Below, in pieces: positions 49,193-57,810 of a stretch of 64,000 nucleotides of DNA. Source of the DNA: Epithemia pelagica (taxonomy: Eukaryota; Bacillariophyta; Bacillariophyceae; Surirellales; Surirellaceae). The notes below the pieces were generated by a model that saw only the letters and a list, made by a program, of their open reading frames with translations, did no database searches and was not told where the DNA came from. The stretch lies in contig OX337228.1 in assembly GCA_946965045.2 (NCBI GenBank), positions 4,712,001 to 4,776,000 of the forward strand, read 5' to 3'. Every line of letters begins with the position of its first letter. Position 1 is the stretch's first letter. A program made the position numbers and the translations under genes.

Positions 49193-49481
49193 GATGATGA
49201 GGGTTTCCCTTTTCCTTTGTTTACGGGTTGTCGTTGTATTTCTATTGCTCCTAGGAATATGGTACTTTGTCCATTTTTTGTTTCTCAGGCCATGCGGTCT
49301 ACCCCATAGCTTCTTTTGTGACAGGTAGAACTTATCGCGATCGGGAACAAAACAGGCGTGGCGGGATTATTCCCGCCACGATGCTTTTCCAGTCAGTCGC
49401 ACAATAGGTGGATCTCATTTGCTAAGGTACCAGATAGGACTATAGCATATCTTCCCTCAGTCTAGAGAGACCACAACAACC
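49193..49481. promoter_or_regulatory. Divergent promoter region, small membrane protein / bromodomain protein
   Basis: About 290 bases between divergent start codons. It contains GGCGGGATTATTCCCGCC (49359-49376), a near-perfect inverted repeat that could be a transcription-factor site. Confidence 0.45.
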
Positions 49482-50753
49482 ATGGCACCTTTGACCGATG
49501 GAACGGCGACACCGTCCACAACGGGCGGAGGTGGCAGCGTCACGGAAAATTCTGGATCAATGGCTATATCACCCACAGCTGCTGATACAAGCACAACTAC
49601 CACGGGCACGGCTGGCGGAGACGGAGGAGCAACGCCGGTCACGGTATCAGCCGAAGAGGACTTGCGTCGCCAATTACGTACCTTGGCGCAGAATTTGAAG
49701 CGTCGAGAACCACTCAAGCCAACGTACAAGCATTTACTGACGGATGGGATCGTCACGATTCGCAAACCTACCTTGCCCAAGGACAAATTTTATCGTCGAA
49801 TTGGTTCTCGTTTGCGGGTGACGGTGGAAGCCTTTGCGACCGAAATGCAGGGGAAAGACCCCTTTGATCGGATTGCTCAACGGCAAGAACTGGAGACGGA
49901 TAAAATGAGAGCCGCTTTAACGTTACGTGAATTTAAAGAACATGAACAAACGCCGTTGTTAGAGGCTACTCTGACGGCCATGCTGGCAGCAAAACGACGA
50001 GTAACAGGTGGAGGTGGCGCAGGACAAGGTCCTGTAGATGAATTGTCACGAAGGAGGTATTTGGATGGAGTGGCCTTGGGATTGCAACATCAATCTACGA
50101 AAAAGCCACGCAAACTATGGACTGCCTTTCGATCGAATTCTGCTTCTTCCTCGTCGAACAAGGTTGCTGCCGTGACGGAACACGACCAGAAACGACAAGA
50201 AGCACGACAACGAGAAGAATTGAAACAACAACAACTCCAAGCACAAGAAGAACAACAGCAACAAAATCGTCGACGACGGACTCCACAACCGCAACACGAA
50301 GGATCCAAAGGAGGATCGTCGTCCGGTTCACAAGCACCTCCTCCACCCGAAACTCCGCAACAAGCCTTGCATAAGTTTTACCAACCCATTTTCAAGCTTT
50401 TATGGGATATGGAGTTCCCCTACTTGGGAAACACCAATCCTTTTCGTATGGTGATTGATCGAGAAAATTGTGCCGCTGTGGGTGCACCGGATTATTTTGA
50501 TATTATTGAAAAACCCATGAATTTAACCTACATTCAGCAGAAGGTCGATAATTTGTCCTACACGGCCCTCTCAGGATTCTTTCAAGATGTGGAACTAATG
50601 TTGCAAAATGCCTTACTTTACAATTCCGATCCCCACAATCCATATCGTATTGCCGCGGAAGAGATGCAAAAGAAATACAAGCGCGCTGCTAAGAAAGTCG
50701 TTCAATCCATTGAAAAGAAGTATGGAAACAACAATAACAATAACACTAGCTAA
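49482..50753 (+). CDS. Bromodomain protein
   Basis: 423 codons from ATG 49482 in a good context (ACCATGG). Residues about 290-405 form a bromodomain: FYQPIFKLLWDMEFPYLG, then PDYFDIIEKPMNLTYIQQKV (the PDYxxxIxxPM motif) and NALLYNSDPHNPYRIA, with the conserved Asn of the YN motif that holds acetyl-lysine. The N-terminus is Thr/Gly/Ala-rich and the middle has a Gln/Arg-rich coiled region (LKQQQLQAQEEQQQQNRR). A chromatin reader role is expected. The gene converges on the AlgH-domain gene at 50943. Confidence 0.9.
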   Translation: MAPLTDGTATPSTTGGGGSVTENSGSMAISPTAADTSTTTTGTAGGDGGATPVTVSAEEDLRRQLRTLAQNLKRREPLKPTYKHLLTDGIVTIRKPTLPKDKFYRRIGSRLRVTVEAFATEMQGKDPFDRIAQRQELETDKMRAALTLREFKEHEQTPLLEATLTAMLAAKRRVTGGGGAGQGPVDELSRRRYLDGVALGLQHQSTKKPRKLWTAFRSNSASSSSNKVAAVTEHDQKRQEARQREELKQQQLQAQEEQQQQNRRRRTPQPQHEGSKGGSSSGSQAPPPPETPQQALHKFYQPIFKLLWDMEFPYLGNTNPFRMVIDRENCAAVGAPDYFDIIEKPMNLTYIQQKVDNLSYTALSGFFQDVELMLQNALLYNSDPHNPYRIAAEEMQKKYKRAAKKVVQSIEKKYGNNNNNNTS

Positions 50754-50942
50754 ATGTTGCTATTGCCATCATGTGTATTCGTCGAAAACAGGAATTCGGG
50801 GGATGGTTCTCTTTAATGATGAAAGATCGCTGACGCAGACTTCGCTTCGAGTATATGTGCAAACTTTTTCACAGAGATGGGTTTTTGTCGTCGTCTCTGA
50901 TATGCACCTTGGTATTAACACGTGGGTCAAGAATCACAGCAA

Positions 50943-53144
50943 CTAGGACTCTTCAAAATCATCACATGCGCCTCCAAGTGGATGCTCTCCTGTGTCATCG
51001 TGGGACATCAGGCGAGCGAATTGTACCGTGTCTTCATCGCCACATTGTGAGTACATGGACAACCACATGTCCTCGTCACGTCCCAAGGTTACTTGTTGAT
51101 ACAGGTGGGCCGTATCGGTGTTGTTGTTATCCTGTTGTTGCCGCTGTTGAGTGCTGCTGTTTTCATAGGCCAATTCGGGAGGTGCACGACATGGAAACCA
51201 AATACCTCGTTCTATTTCACTTTCCAATTGTCGTGGTGCCCAACTGCTGCATCCAACAAAAAAGGAGAATTGATCGTCTGACAGTTGGCCTTTTGACACG
51301 GCAGATGACGCTCGCGTAATGTCGCCTCGAAACTTGATGACTCGGGCGGATGTAGTTTTCGTATCAGTCTTCGAGCCACCGTCTTGTGGTTCCGTTGCAT
51401 CCTTGTCCATGTCAGTGTTGTCCGGTGAATCTTCACCACTATCAAACAATGGAAAATTTTCGTCATAGTCTTCTTCCTTCTCCGTGTTTTTGCCTTTTTT
51501 CTCTTTGGAATTTTTCTTGTCGTGGAGCTCAGCATAGGGCAATACGATTCCACCGACTTTTACTTGTTTTTCAATACCAGGTGGTATGGAATGCATCATT
51601 TGCAAGGATCCATGGACCGGTCCGCCATCACGGACAATACACTTTCCAAAAGCTGATTCAAAGTCCGTCGGTAACTTTTGAAACGTTTCCGACAAGGTGA
51701 ACGGCAGACCGGTGGTAGGAGAACAGGCTACTCGATTGACAATCACCCCATACGTTCCATACTCGGGTGTAAAATCATCGTCAAAGTCGTCCTCTTCGTC
51801 ATCATCATCATCATGATCGTCGTCGTCGTCGTCGTCTTCTTCTTCATCCTCATCAAGTTCCCCAAGATCCAAGTCTATGCCTTCCTCTTTGGGACTCTCG
51901 CGTTGTGTCCCACTGGGTTCTCTTTTCTCCGACAATGAAGGACTATCTTCATCCGTCCTGCTGCTTTCACTGCTACTGGTTTCCTTAGGACGACCCGTTG
52001 ACTTTGAATCTTGTTGTTCTTTTTTGGATGGCGGTGGTTTGGGTTCAGGCGGCGGCTTTACCATGGCGTGAGGACGATAGTGACTATCATCCAAAATACA
52101 TATGACCGATCGTTGAAAGTATCCAGTCAAATTGGGATGAGCTACCAAGAACGTTCCTGGTTGCAAATACGACGACGCAGGACGAGTCGGCAATGGAGTG
52201 ACCTTCCATGACTTTTTCGAGGGTGACGTAGACGAATCAACTGAGATGTTCATCTTTCTATTCGATTGTTCCAATTGTTTTTGTTTCGTTAGCAGTTCTT
52301 GGTGCCAGGCCAACTTTTCATTGAGTCTTCGCAAGGCCCAAAATGCCACGCGTTGTCGCACTGCATTAGAAAAGGGTGTACTCAAAGCGTTGGAGGAGGC
52401 CATTGCTGTGTTCGAACGACGTCTTTCTTTCGGTTCGGGAGGTGTCATGTACGAGGCTCGGAATTCTCGTTGAATCAAACGGCGAAGTCGAAAGGGATCA
52501 GTCTCGTGCTGCTGTCGCACATGATGAGGAAACTGCATTTGACGATCACCCATAGAGCTTCCGGACACAACTTCTCGTAGTAACTTGCGAAACAACATAT
52601 GTGTGAGTTCTGTTCCATAGATGCCTTCTTCTTCTTCTTCTTCGTCGTCGTCATCCTCACCCTCGTCGTATATTACATCTTCTACGCCATCTTTATTTTC
52701 ATCCGCAGGCTGTGGTTCATTGTCGTTGTCATGCTTTTTCTCGACTTCATTGTCGCTGTCTGGCGAACTGTCTTGTTGTGTCGAGGGTGTCGATGATATA
52801 GACGATGCAGTCGACTCCTTGGAATCATTCTTGTCCTGGTTCTCAGTCCTTGAATCTCGACGATTGAAAGGGCGACGAGATGAAGGCATTTTGGAAGACA
52901 CGTAAGAAAACCATTCGACGTCATCGTCTCCGATACCTGATCGATCTAGTAAACATTGCAAGGTGATGGCATGCGGAGAGGGAGGAGAGAACGGTTCGGC
53001 GGCACGTAGCAAGGATCGATACAAACTCAACACTATGCGCCGTTGACGTTGGAAATTCTCTTGTTTTTGTTTCTGGGCTTGGGATGGCGATAATGCTGCT
53101 CGACTAGCTGATGCTGCTGTGGATGCGGCTCGTTTCCAAACCAT
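50943..53144 (-). CDS. AlgH/UPF0301 (DUF179) domain protein with acidic inserts
   Basis: 733 codons from ATG 53144. The DUF179 fold is visible in pieces: LQPGTFLVAHPNLTGYFQRSVICILDD, then TYGVIVNRV, IVRDGGPVHGSLQMMHSIP and QFSFFVGCSSWAPRQLESEI with GIWFPC, all family hallmarks. Long acidic or low-complexity inserts (about 30 consecutive Asp/Glu around 51780-51860) split the domain, making it far longer than the usual 180-residue bacterial form. The first 30 residues (Ala/Ser/Arg, no acid) could target a plastid or mitochondrion. Function of the family is not settled; a bacterial or plastid origin is inferred. Confidence 0.85.
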   Translation of the reverse strand: MVWKRAASTAASASRAALSPSQAQKQKQENFQRQRRIVLSLYRSLLRAAEPFSPPSPHAITLQCLLDRSGIGDDDVEWFSYVSSKMPSSRRPFNRRDSRTENQDKNDSKESTASSISSTPSTQQDSSPDSDNEVEKKHDNDNEPQPADENKDGVEDVIYDEGEDDDDEEEEEEGIYGTELTHMLFRKLLREVVSGSSMGDRQMQFPHHVRQQHETDPFRLRRLIQREFRASYMTPPEPKERRRSNTAMASSNALSTPFSNAVRQRVAFWALRRLNEKLAWHQELLTKQKQLEQSNRKMNISVDSSTSPSKKSWKVTPLPTRPASSYLQPGTFLVAHPNLTGYFQRSVICILDDSHYRPHAMVKPPPEPKPPPSKKEQQDSKSTGRPKETSSSESSRTDEDSPSLSEKREPSGTQRESPKEEGIDLDLGELDEDEEEDDDDDDDHDDDDDEEDDFDDDFTPEYGTYGVIVNRVACSPTTGLPFTLSETFQKLPTDFESAFGKCIVRDGGPVHGSLQMMHSIPPGIEKQVKVGGIVLPYAELHDKKNSKEKKGKNTEKEEDYDENFPLFDSGEDSPDNTDMDKDATEPQDGGSKTDTKTTSARVIKFRGDITRASSAVSKGQLSDDQFSFFVGCSSWAPRQLESEIERGIWFPCRAPPELAYENSSTQQRQQQDNNNTDTAHLYQQVTLGRDEDMWLSMYSQCGDEDTVQFARLMSHDDTGEHPLGGACDDFEES

Positions 53145-53837
53145 GACGGATCAAAATCCAGCTATATGTTGATTTCTCTTCCTTTGTCGGTGTTTTTCTT
53201 GAGATTTGGATTGGTGACAATGAAACCACCTCCACCACCGCACTCAAACCAACTGCTGCTGAATCAAGCTAGCAGAATCAGGAATAAGATATGGTTTGGT
53301 CAATATTTGATGGTGTGATGGCAAAAAAGATTCTTTCTGGATTCTGTGGATACCTCGCAACTCGCGATAGCTCGTTCTGGTGTGGAGGTAGGAGTGTATC
53401 TGGGATCCGTCTGTATGGTGTCGTCCTCTTCACTGACTGACTGTCTGTCGTCCTCGGAAGTTTCCGCGCCGGGCGACCCTTATTGTAGTGATTTATCGAG
53501 GAATGAGTCGCTCTATAAAACGGATGTCAAGTCTCATCCGTTTTCGAGTCGCTTCATTCTTTTGTGTGGACCAGCAGTCCATGTTTGGAATCTGGAAGCC
53601 GCATTCAAGAGATACTCCCTCGTGATCGATCCGAGATGCCGATAGCTTTAAGAAGAGAACCTCATTGATGTAAGTAACTTCCGTGAAGTTGGATGAATGG
53701 ATGGCGACAAGTGGACTGTCGGCAGCGAGTTTCAATTTGTTATCCTCGTTCTCATTCTCTCATGTTCGTACGTATTGATGATATCCTTCTCTGTTCTTCT
53801 AGCTACTTTCCGCACCAGTCCATTGGAAAAATTCATC
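53145..53837. promoter_or_regulatory. Divergent promoter region, AlgH-domain gene / cyclin gene
   Basis: About 690 bases between divergent starts. Short open frames here (for example 53346-53645) do not begin at ATG and have no recognisable content. Confidence 0.45.
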
Positions 53838-55442
53838 ATGCAAGACGTATACAAAGAGAATGTGTCGACTGAGGACTTTATACATAGAGGGCGAGCTTGT
53901 TCAAAATCCATGCAATCAATTCTGGTAAGCCAAAAACCTCGTGTTTCTCCAACGCGAACGAGACCCGAGCGTCAGAAGGTGAATTCTGACACCACTTTAT
54001 TCGTTTGTAACACTAGGGAGATTCTACAAATTGGACTAGGGATGACTGTGGTCGACGGAGGAGCGCGCGGCTAGAGGCCAAAAGGGGAAATGTTGATAAT
54101 GCGGACGGCACGGTGCTAGCCTCTTCCAGTGATTGTGGCAATGTGCAATCCTGCAGCAAGCCGGCTTCCAAGCGACCTCCAAGGCCAGAACGCAAAAAAG
54201 GGTCAAAGAAGAAGGGGGCATCCCTTGAAAATTTTGATGTACTTACAACCATCGATAATATTCCATCCACACACGCTGATCTTTCTCCCGAGATTCCAAC
54301 GCGGAAGCGGCCAAAGCCTGCGAATGGCTACGAGAAAAAGACGGCATCTCATAGAGTATACGAAGCTCCATCTGATCCGAAGTTCCACGACAATCATACC
54401 CTGATCATGAATCCTTTTGATGCAACAAACTATACCCGCGGTGTAGGCGCTCATGATATTCACAAGCTAGAAAGCGCTGTAGAAGCAGCGGACTATATCA
54501 CAGACATATATCAACGTTTATACGAAGCTGAGGTACGTACCAAAAAGGATGGTGACGGAAAGGATATGACGAGAGCTCTATCTCATTCGCTCGTTGATAT
54601 TTGAAGAACCGCTTTCAACTGATGCCGTACACAAGCAACCACAAACGTGTGAACTCCAACGTGCGACAATCAGTGGTGGCATGGCTGAATAAGATGTACC
54701 ACATACTTCAATTCGACCCACAAACGTTCCACCTCTCCGTGTATATATTTGACCGATACTGCATCTCGAGTCCCAACGATTATTGCGCTGATCTCCAGCT
54801 TGTAGCGACAGCGGCATTGTTAATATCAACAAAGTACGAAGAGGTTGATCCACCACTGGCTTCGGACCCCGTCAGTGGTTTTATTGAGGACTGGTATACG
54901 ATCGATCAAGTGGCTCTCATGGAACAAAAGATCCTCATGAAACTTGATTACAGACTGGCGGCTCCCACTGGCAACAGTTTCCTCCTGAGATTTCTCACCT
55001 TGACCAAGGCTTCTCGCAAAATGTCAAAGGCGGCGAACTTCTATCTTGAACGTGCCATGTTCTGTGATAAATTCCTGGGTTTTCGTTCTTCCGAAGTTGC
55101 TTTGGCATGCGTATGCCTTGCAATCAGCCATCCCGGTATCCATCACAAGGATCGCACCTATGATGCCAAAGCAATGGTACGTCTTGACGATGGGCTAATG
55201 GAAACGGTTTGTGCTGTGAACACTCATGAGTTTCCTTTCCGTAGACATATCTTCTTCTGCAGTACACTACGTTTACTCGCTCTCAGCTACTAGGCGTAGC
55301 AACATTGATTGTCAGGGAACTATCCTTTCCCGTGTATAGCTGGGACGATTCTTACGTGTGCCATTCGGTTCTTATGGGAGCGGGATATGGATCTATATTA
55401 AGATTGAATCCACCGAGAATGTCTCAACTTGTGTTCGACTAG
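53838..55442 (+). CDS. Cyclin (mitotic-type or diatom-specific), four exons
   Basis: Exons 53838-53924, 54017-54532, 54607-55176 and 55245-55442, all phase 0, with donors GTAAGC, GTACGT, GTACGT and AG acceptors; 456 codons. The N-terminus is basic (SKRPPRPERKKGSKKKG). The N-terminal cyclin box starts ADYITDIYQRLYEAE and continues NSNVRQSVVAWLNKMYHILQF, then FHLSVYIFDRYCI and LVATAALLISTKYEE, all hallmark cyclin helices. The second box includes KILMKLDYRLAAPT and, in exon 4, TYLLLQYTTFTRSQLLGVAT. Splicing out the last intron is needed to get this helix; without it the frame ends early at 55293. A CDK partner in cell-cycle control is expected. I see no clear RxxL destruction box. Confidence 0.85.
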
Positions 55443-56239
55443 CGCAGACAGAGCCAACCAAGAACGATTTACAATGGAATTGTAGATTGATGAGTTCCAT
55501 GGTTTCCTTGATAACCATGTTTCGTGATCTAGAGCTAATTGTCTGGGAGTGGCCCCAATGGCGTTGTGTTGTAGTTTCCATTTGGTCTTTTCACATTGAT
55601 TCCGATTCTACTATACGGGGTAAAGAGACTCTTGTGGCTGGAAACTGGATTTTAGTTTTTCTACACATGATTGCAGCGTAAAGGAGATGCGTTCGACAGA
55701 TATGACGCGTTCCTCTCCGTTTACCTGATTTTAGAGCATTCCTCAACTGCAGGGTCGTTTCTCGTTCATACTTGGAATGCATACAGATCAATTGGGCTTC
55801 CAGTCATGGTCGACGGAGAGAGAGGACAAGAGGAATAATAGGGGACCTCTAGAATAGAATATGCAACCTGTGGTAGGAGTAGATGGATTATTTGAGTCGC
55901 ATCCGATTCTGGATGGATCCAAGACCAAGATCTGATCCCACGGGATCAAGACAAGAAAAGGGCGCGTTGTACATTCATTGCACTTTTCCGGAGCGCTAAA
56001 GATTCGTTGGAGTCCACATCATCGTCATCTGTTGGCATTTGGCATGTCGGTGTCGGCGGGTGCATTTGTATGGTGCGTGTCCTTGACACTTCGAACATGC
56101 ACATTCATGGACCGTGATTGAACTATCATTGATGTCCCACAAACACACGAGACCTGTCATCACATCATCTCTCTCCTCTTTCTCTCTCTGTGCAGTTTCC
56201 TGGTTTGTATCATAACACTTTCCTTCCTTTGGTGGATAG
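55443..56239. other. Intergenic region
   Basis: No supported gene. A minus-strand 97-codon Cys/His-rich frame (55996-56289) overlaps the start of the next gene and is discussed among rejected items. GGATCCAAGACCAAGATCTGATCCCACGGGATC near 55914-55946 has repeated GATC-type palindromes. Confidence 0.45.
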
Positions 56240-57514
56240 ATGGGGGTAATGAGAGTGTCACCCAACCAACCACGACAGCATCCCATCATGACGACGAAAG
56301 GTGGTTCCTTTCAATGGCCGTTCATGTGGTTTCTGTTGTTGCTTCCAAGGATCACGGATGCTTGGACGCCGGAACCAACAACGGTTCTAGGGACGAGATT
56401 CGGGACCCAGTTCCGTTCCGTGTCTCATCATGAGATGAATGGAAGATTCCTGGTGGTAGAATCATCCTCATCGTCATACCCTTGTCGTTGCCCTGGCCCA
56501 CTCTGGATGGCGGCGACTACCACCTGTGCATTTGATTGGACATTGGAAACCGAGGAATCCCACAGTTTGTTGAAGGAGAGCTCGTTGCATTCTTCTACAA
56601 CGTTTCGCAGTAGCAGCAGCAGCAAGAGTTCCCTGTTTTCACGCCAAACACAAAGGAATCCTCGATCCTTTGTTTCCGTGACTGGACCGAATGTCCAGTA
56701 CGCTTCGTCTTCGAATACGATTCAAATGGCACGACCCTCATGGCTTTGCCGTTCCAATGTTGTACAATCCTCCTCGTCGCGACCGCCATTTCGTGTCTAT
56801 TGCGATTTGGATGGTGTATTGGTGGATTTTTGTCGAGGCATTCAAGACCTGTATCCCGAAGCTCCTTCTCATTGTCATGCTAACAATTGTTTTTCGGTGG
56901 ATTCCTTACCCCGTGCTTCCATGTGGAAACGTGTCGCGGCGGCTCCCTCCTTTTTTGAAGATTTGGAATGGATGCCGCAGGGACGACGCTTGTGGCACGT
57001 TGTGCAACACTTGAATCCTTGCATCTTGACCGGTGTGCCTCGTGCCTTTGCCCGTCCCAGTGCACAGCAAAAAGTTGCCTGGTGTCAACGGGAATTGGCA
57101 TCTTCACCCACGAGTAGTCACAGTAGTAATACGAGGGGCGTGGTACACCTGGATCGGATCGCGACAACCACTGAGCCAAACCCCTTTGACAGTCGTAGTC
57201 TCCCGGATGGCATGGACGAATATGGGACTGTTCCAGCTTTTCGTGGTGATGGTGTTCCATTGAGTGTGGTAACCTGTTTGTCTCACGACAAGCATTATTG
57301 TTCCGGTACCGGTGCAGTCTTGATTGACGATCGGTTGGAATTAAAACCTGCTTGGGAAGCCAAGGGAGGTATTTTCATTCATCATCAAGATGGTCAACTC
57401 CATGAAACTTTGGCTCAATTGAAGGACTGGGGTATTTTGGATCACTATGGTGTGAGTGTCCACCAGGATTCTTCCTCCTCCTTGTCGTTGGGGGCCGTTG
57501 GTATGGCGCCTTAA
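56240..57514 (+). CDS. HAD-superfamily phosphatase with N-terminal targeting signal (5'-nucleotidase-like)
   Basis: 424 codons from ATG 56240; ATG 56288 is an alternative giving a cleaner signal peptide (WPFMWFLLLLPRITDAW). HAD motif I is YCDLDGVLVDF near residue 185 (nucleophile and acid Asp), motif II is CILTGVP, and motif IV is GAVLIDDR. CDLDGVLVDF with a late IDDR resembles the deoxyribonucleotidase (NT5C) branch. About 150 residues of Ser-rich sequence separate the signal from the catalytic domain. Entry to the secretory route or plastid is likely. I do not see the classic diatom plastid motif ASAF at the cleavage site. Confidence 0.75.
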   Translation: MGVMRVSPNQPRQHPIMTTKGGSFQWPFMWFLLLLPRITDAWTPEPTTVLGTRFGTQFRSVSHHEMNGRFLVVESSSSSYPCRCPGPLWMAATTTCAFDWTLETEESHSLLKESSLHSSTTFRSSSSSKSSLFSRQTQRNPRSFVSVTGPNVQYASSSNTIQMARPSWLCRSNVVQSSSSRPPFRVYCDLDGVLVDFCRGIQDLYPEAPSHCHANNCFSVDSLPRASMWKRVAAAPSFFEDLEWMPQGRRLWHVVQHLNPCILTGVPRAFARPSAQQKVAWCQRELASSPTSSHSSNTRGVVHLDRIATTTEPNPFDSRSLPDGMDEYGTVPAFRGDGVPLSVVTCLSHDKHYCSGTGAVLIDDRLELKPAWEAKGGIFIHHQDGQLHETLAQLKDWGILDHYGVSVHQDSSSSLSLGAVGMAP

Positions 57515-57810
57515 GGAGTGAGGCTCAGTTTACCCAAGAGAGACTCCAAGAGAAATCGAGAAAGCGCGAGAGATAGAAACCAATAGAATCATAAATTACA
57601 TAGAATAGACAGAAATATCCACTTTCGATGTACTGCTTCTCCCATGCCTAACATGAGGTTCTCTACCTACTAGAGGAGTAGCGAATAGATGGAAGTAGTG
57701 TAAGCTTTCATTTTTCGCGTATGGGTCGCATTTCGCATTCGAAACACATGTTCTCCCTTTGCATCCGAGAGCCGAGAGACCATGAAGGACAATCCTAACC
57801 GGCAGCAACC

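Noticed and set aside
53346-53645. 99-codon frame upstream of the cyclin gene
   Set aside because: No ATG start and no link by splice sites to the cyclin exons.
55996-56289. 97-codon minus-strand frame with Cys/His-rich end (CACSKCQ, KCTRRHRHAKC)
   Set aside because: It overlaps the start of the HAD phosphatase gene on the other strand and matches no zinc-finger spacing well; a chance frame is more likely.
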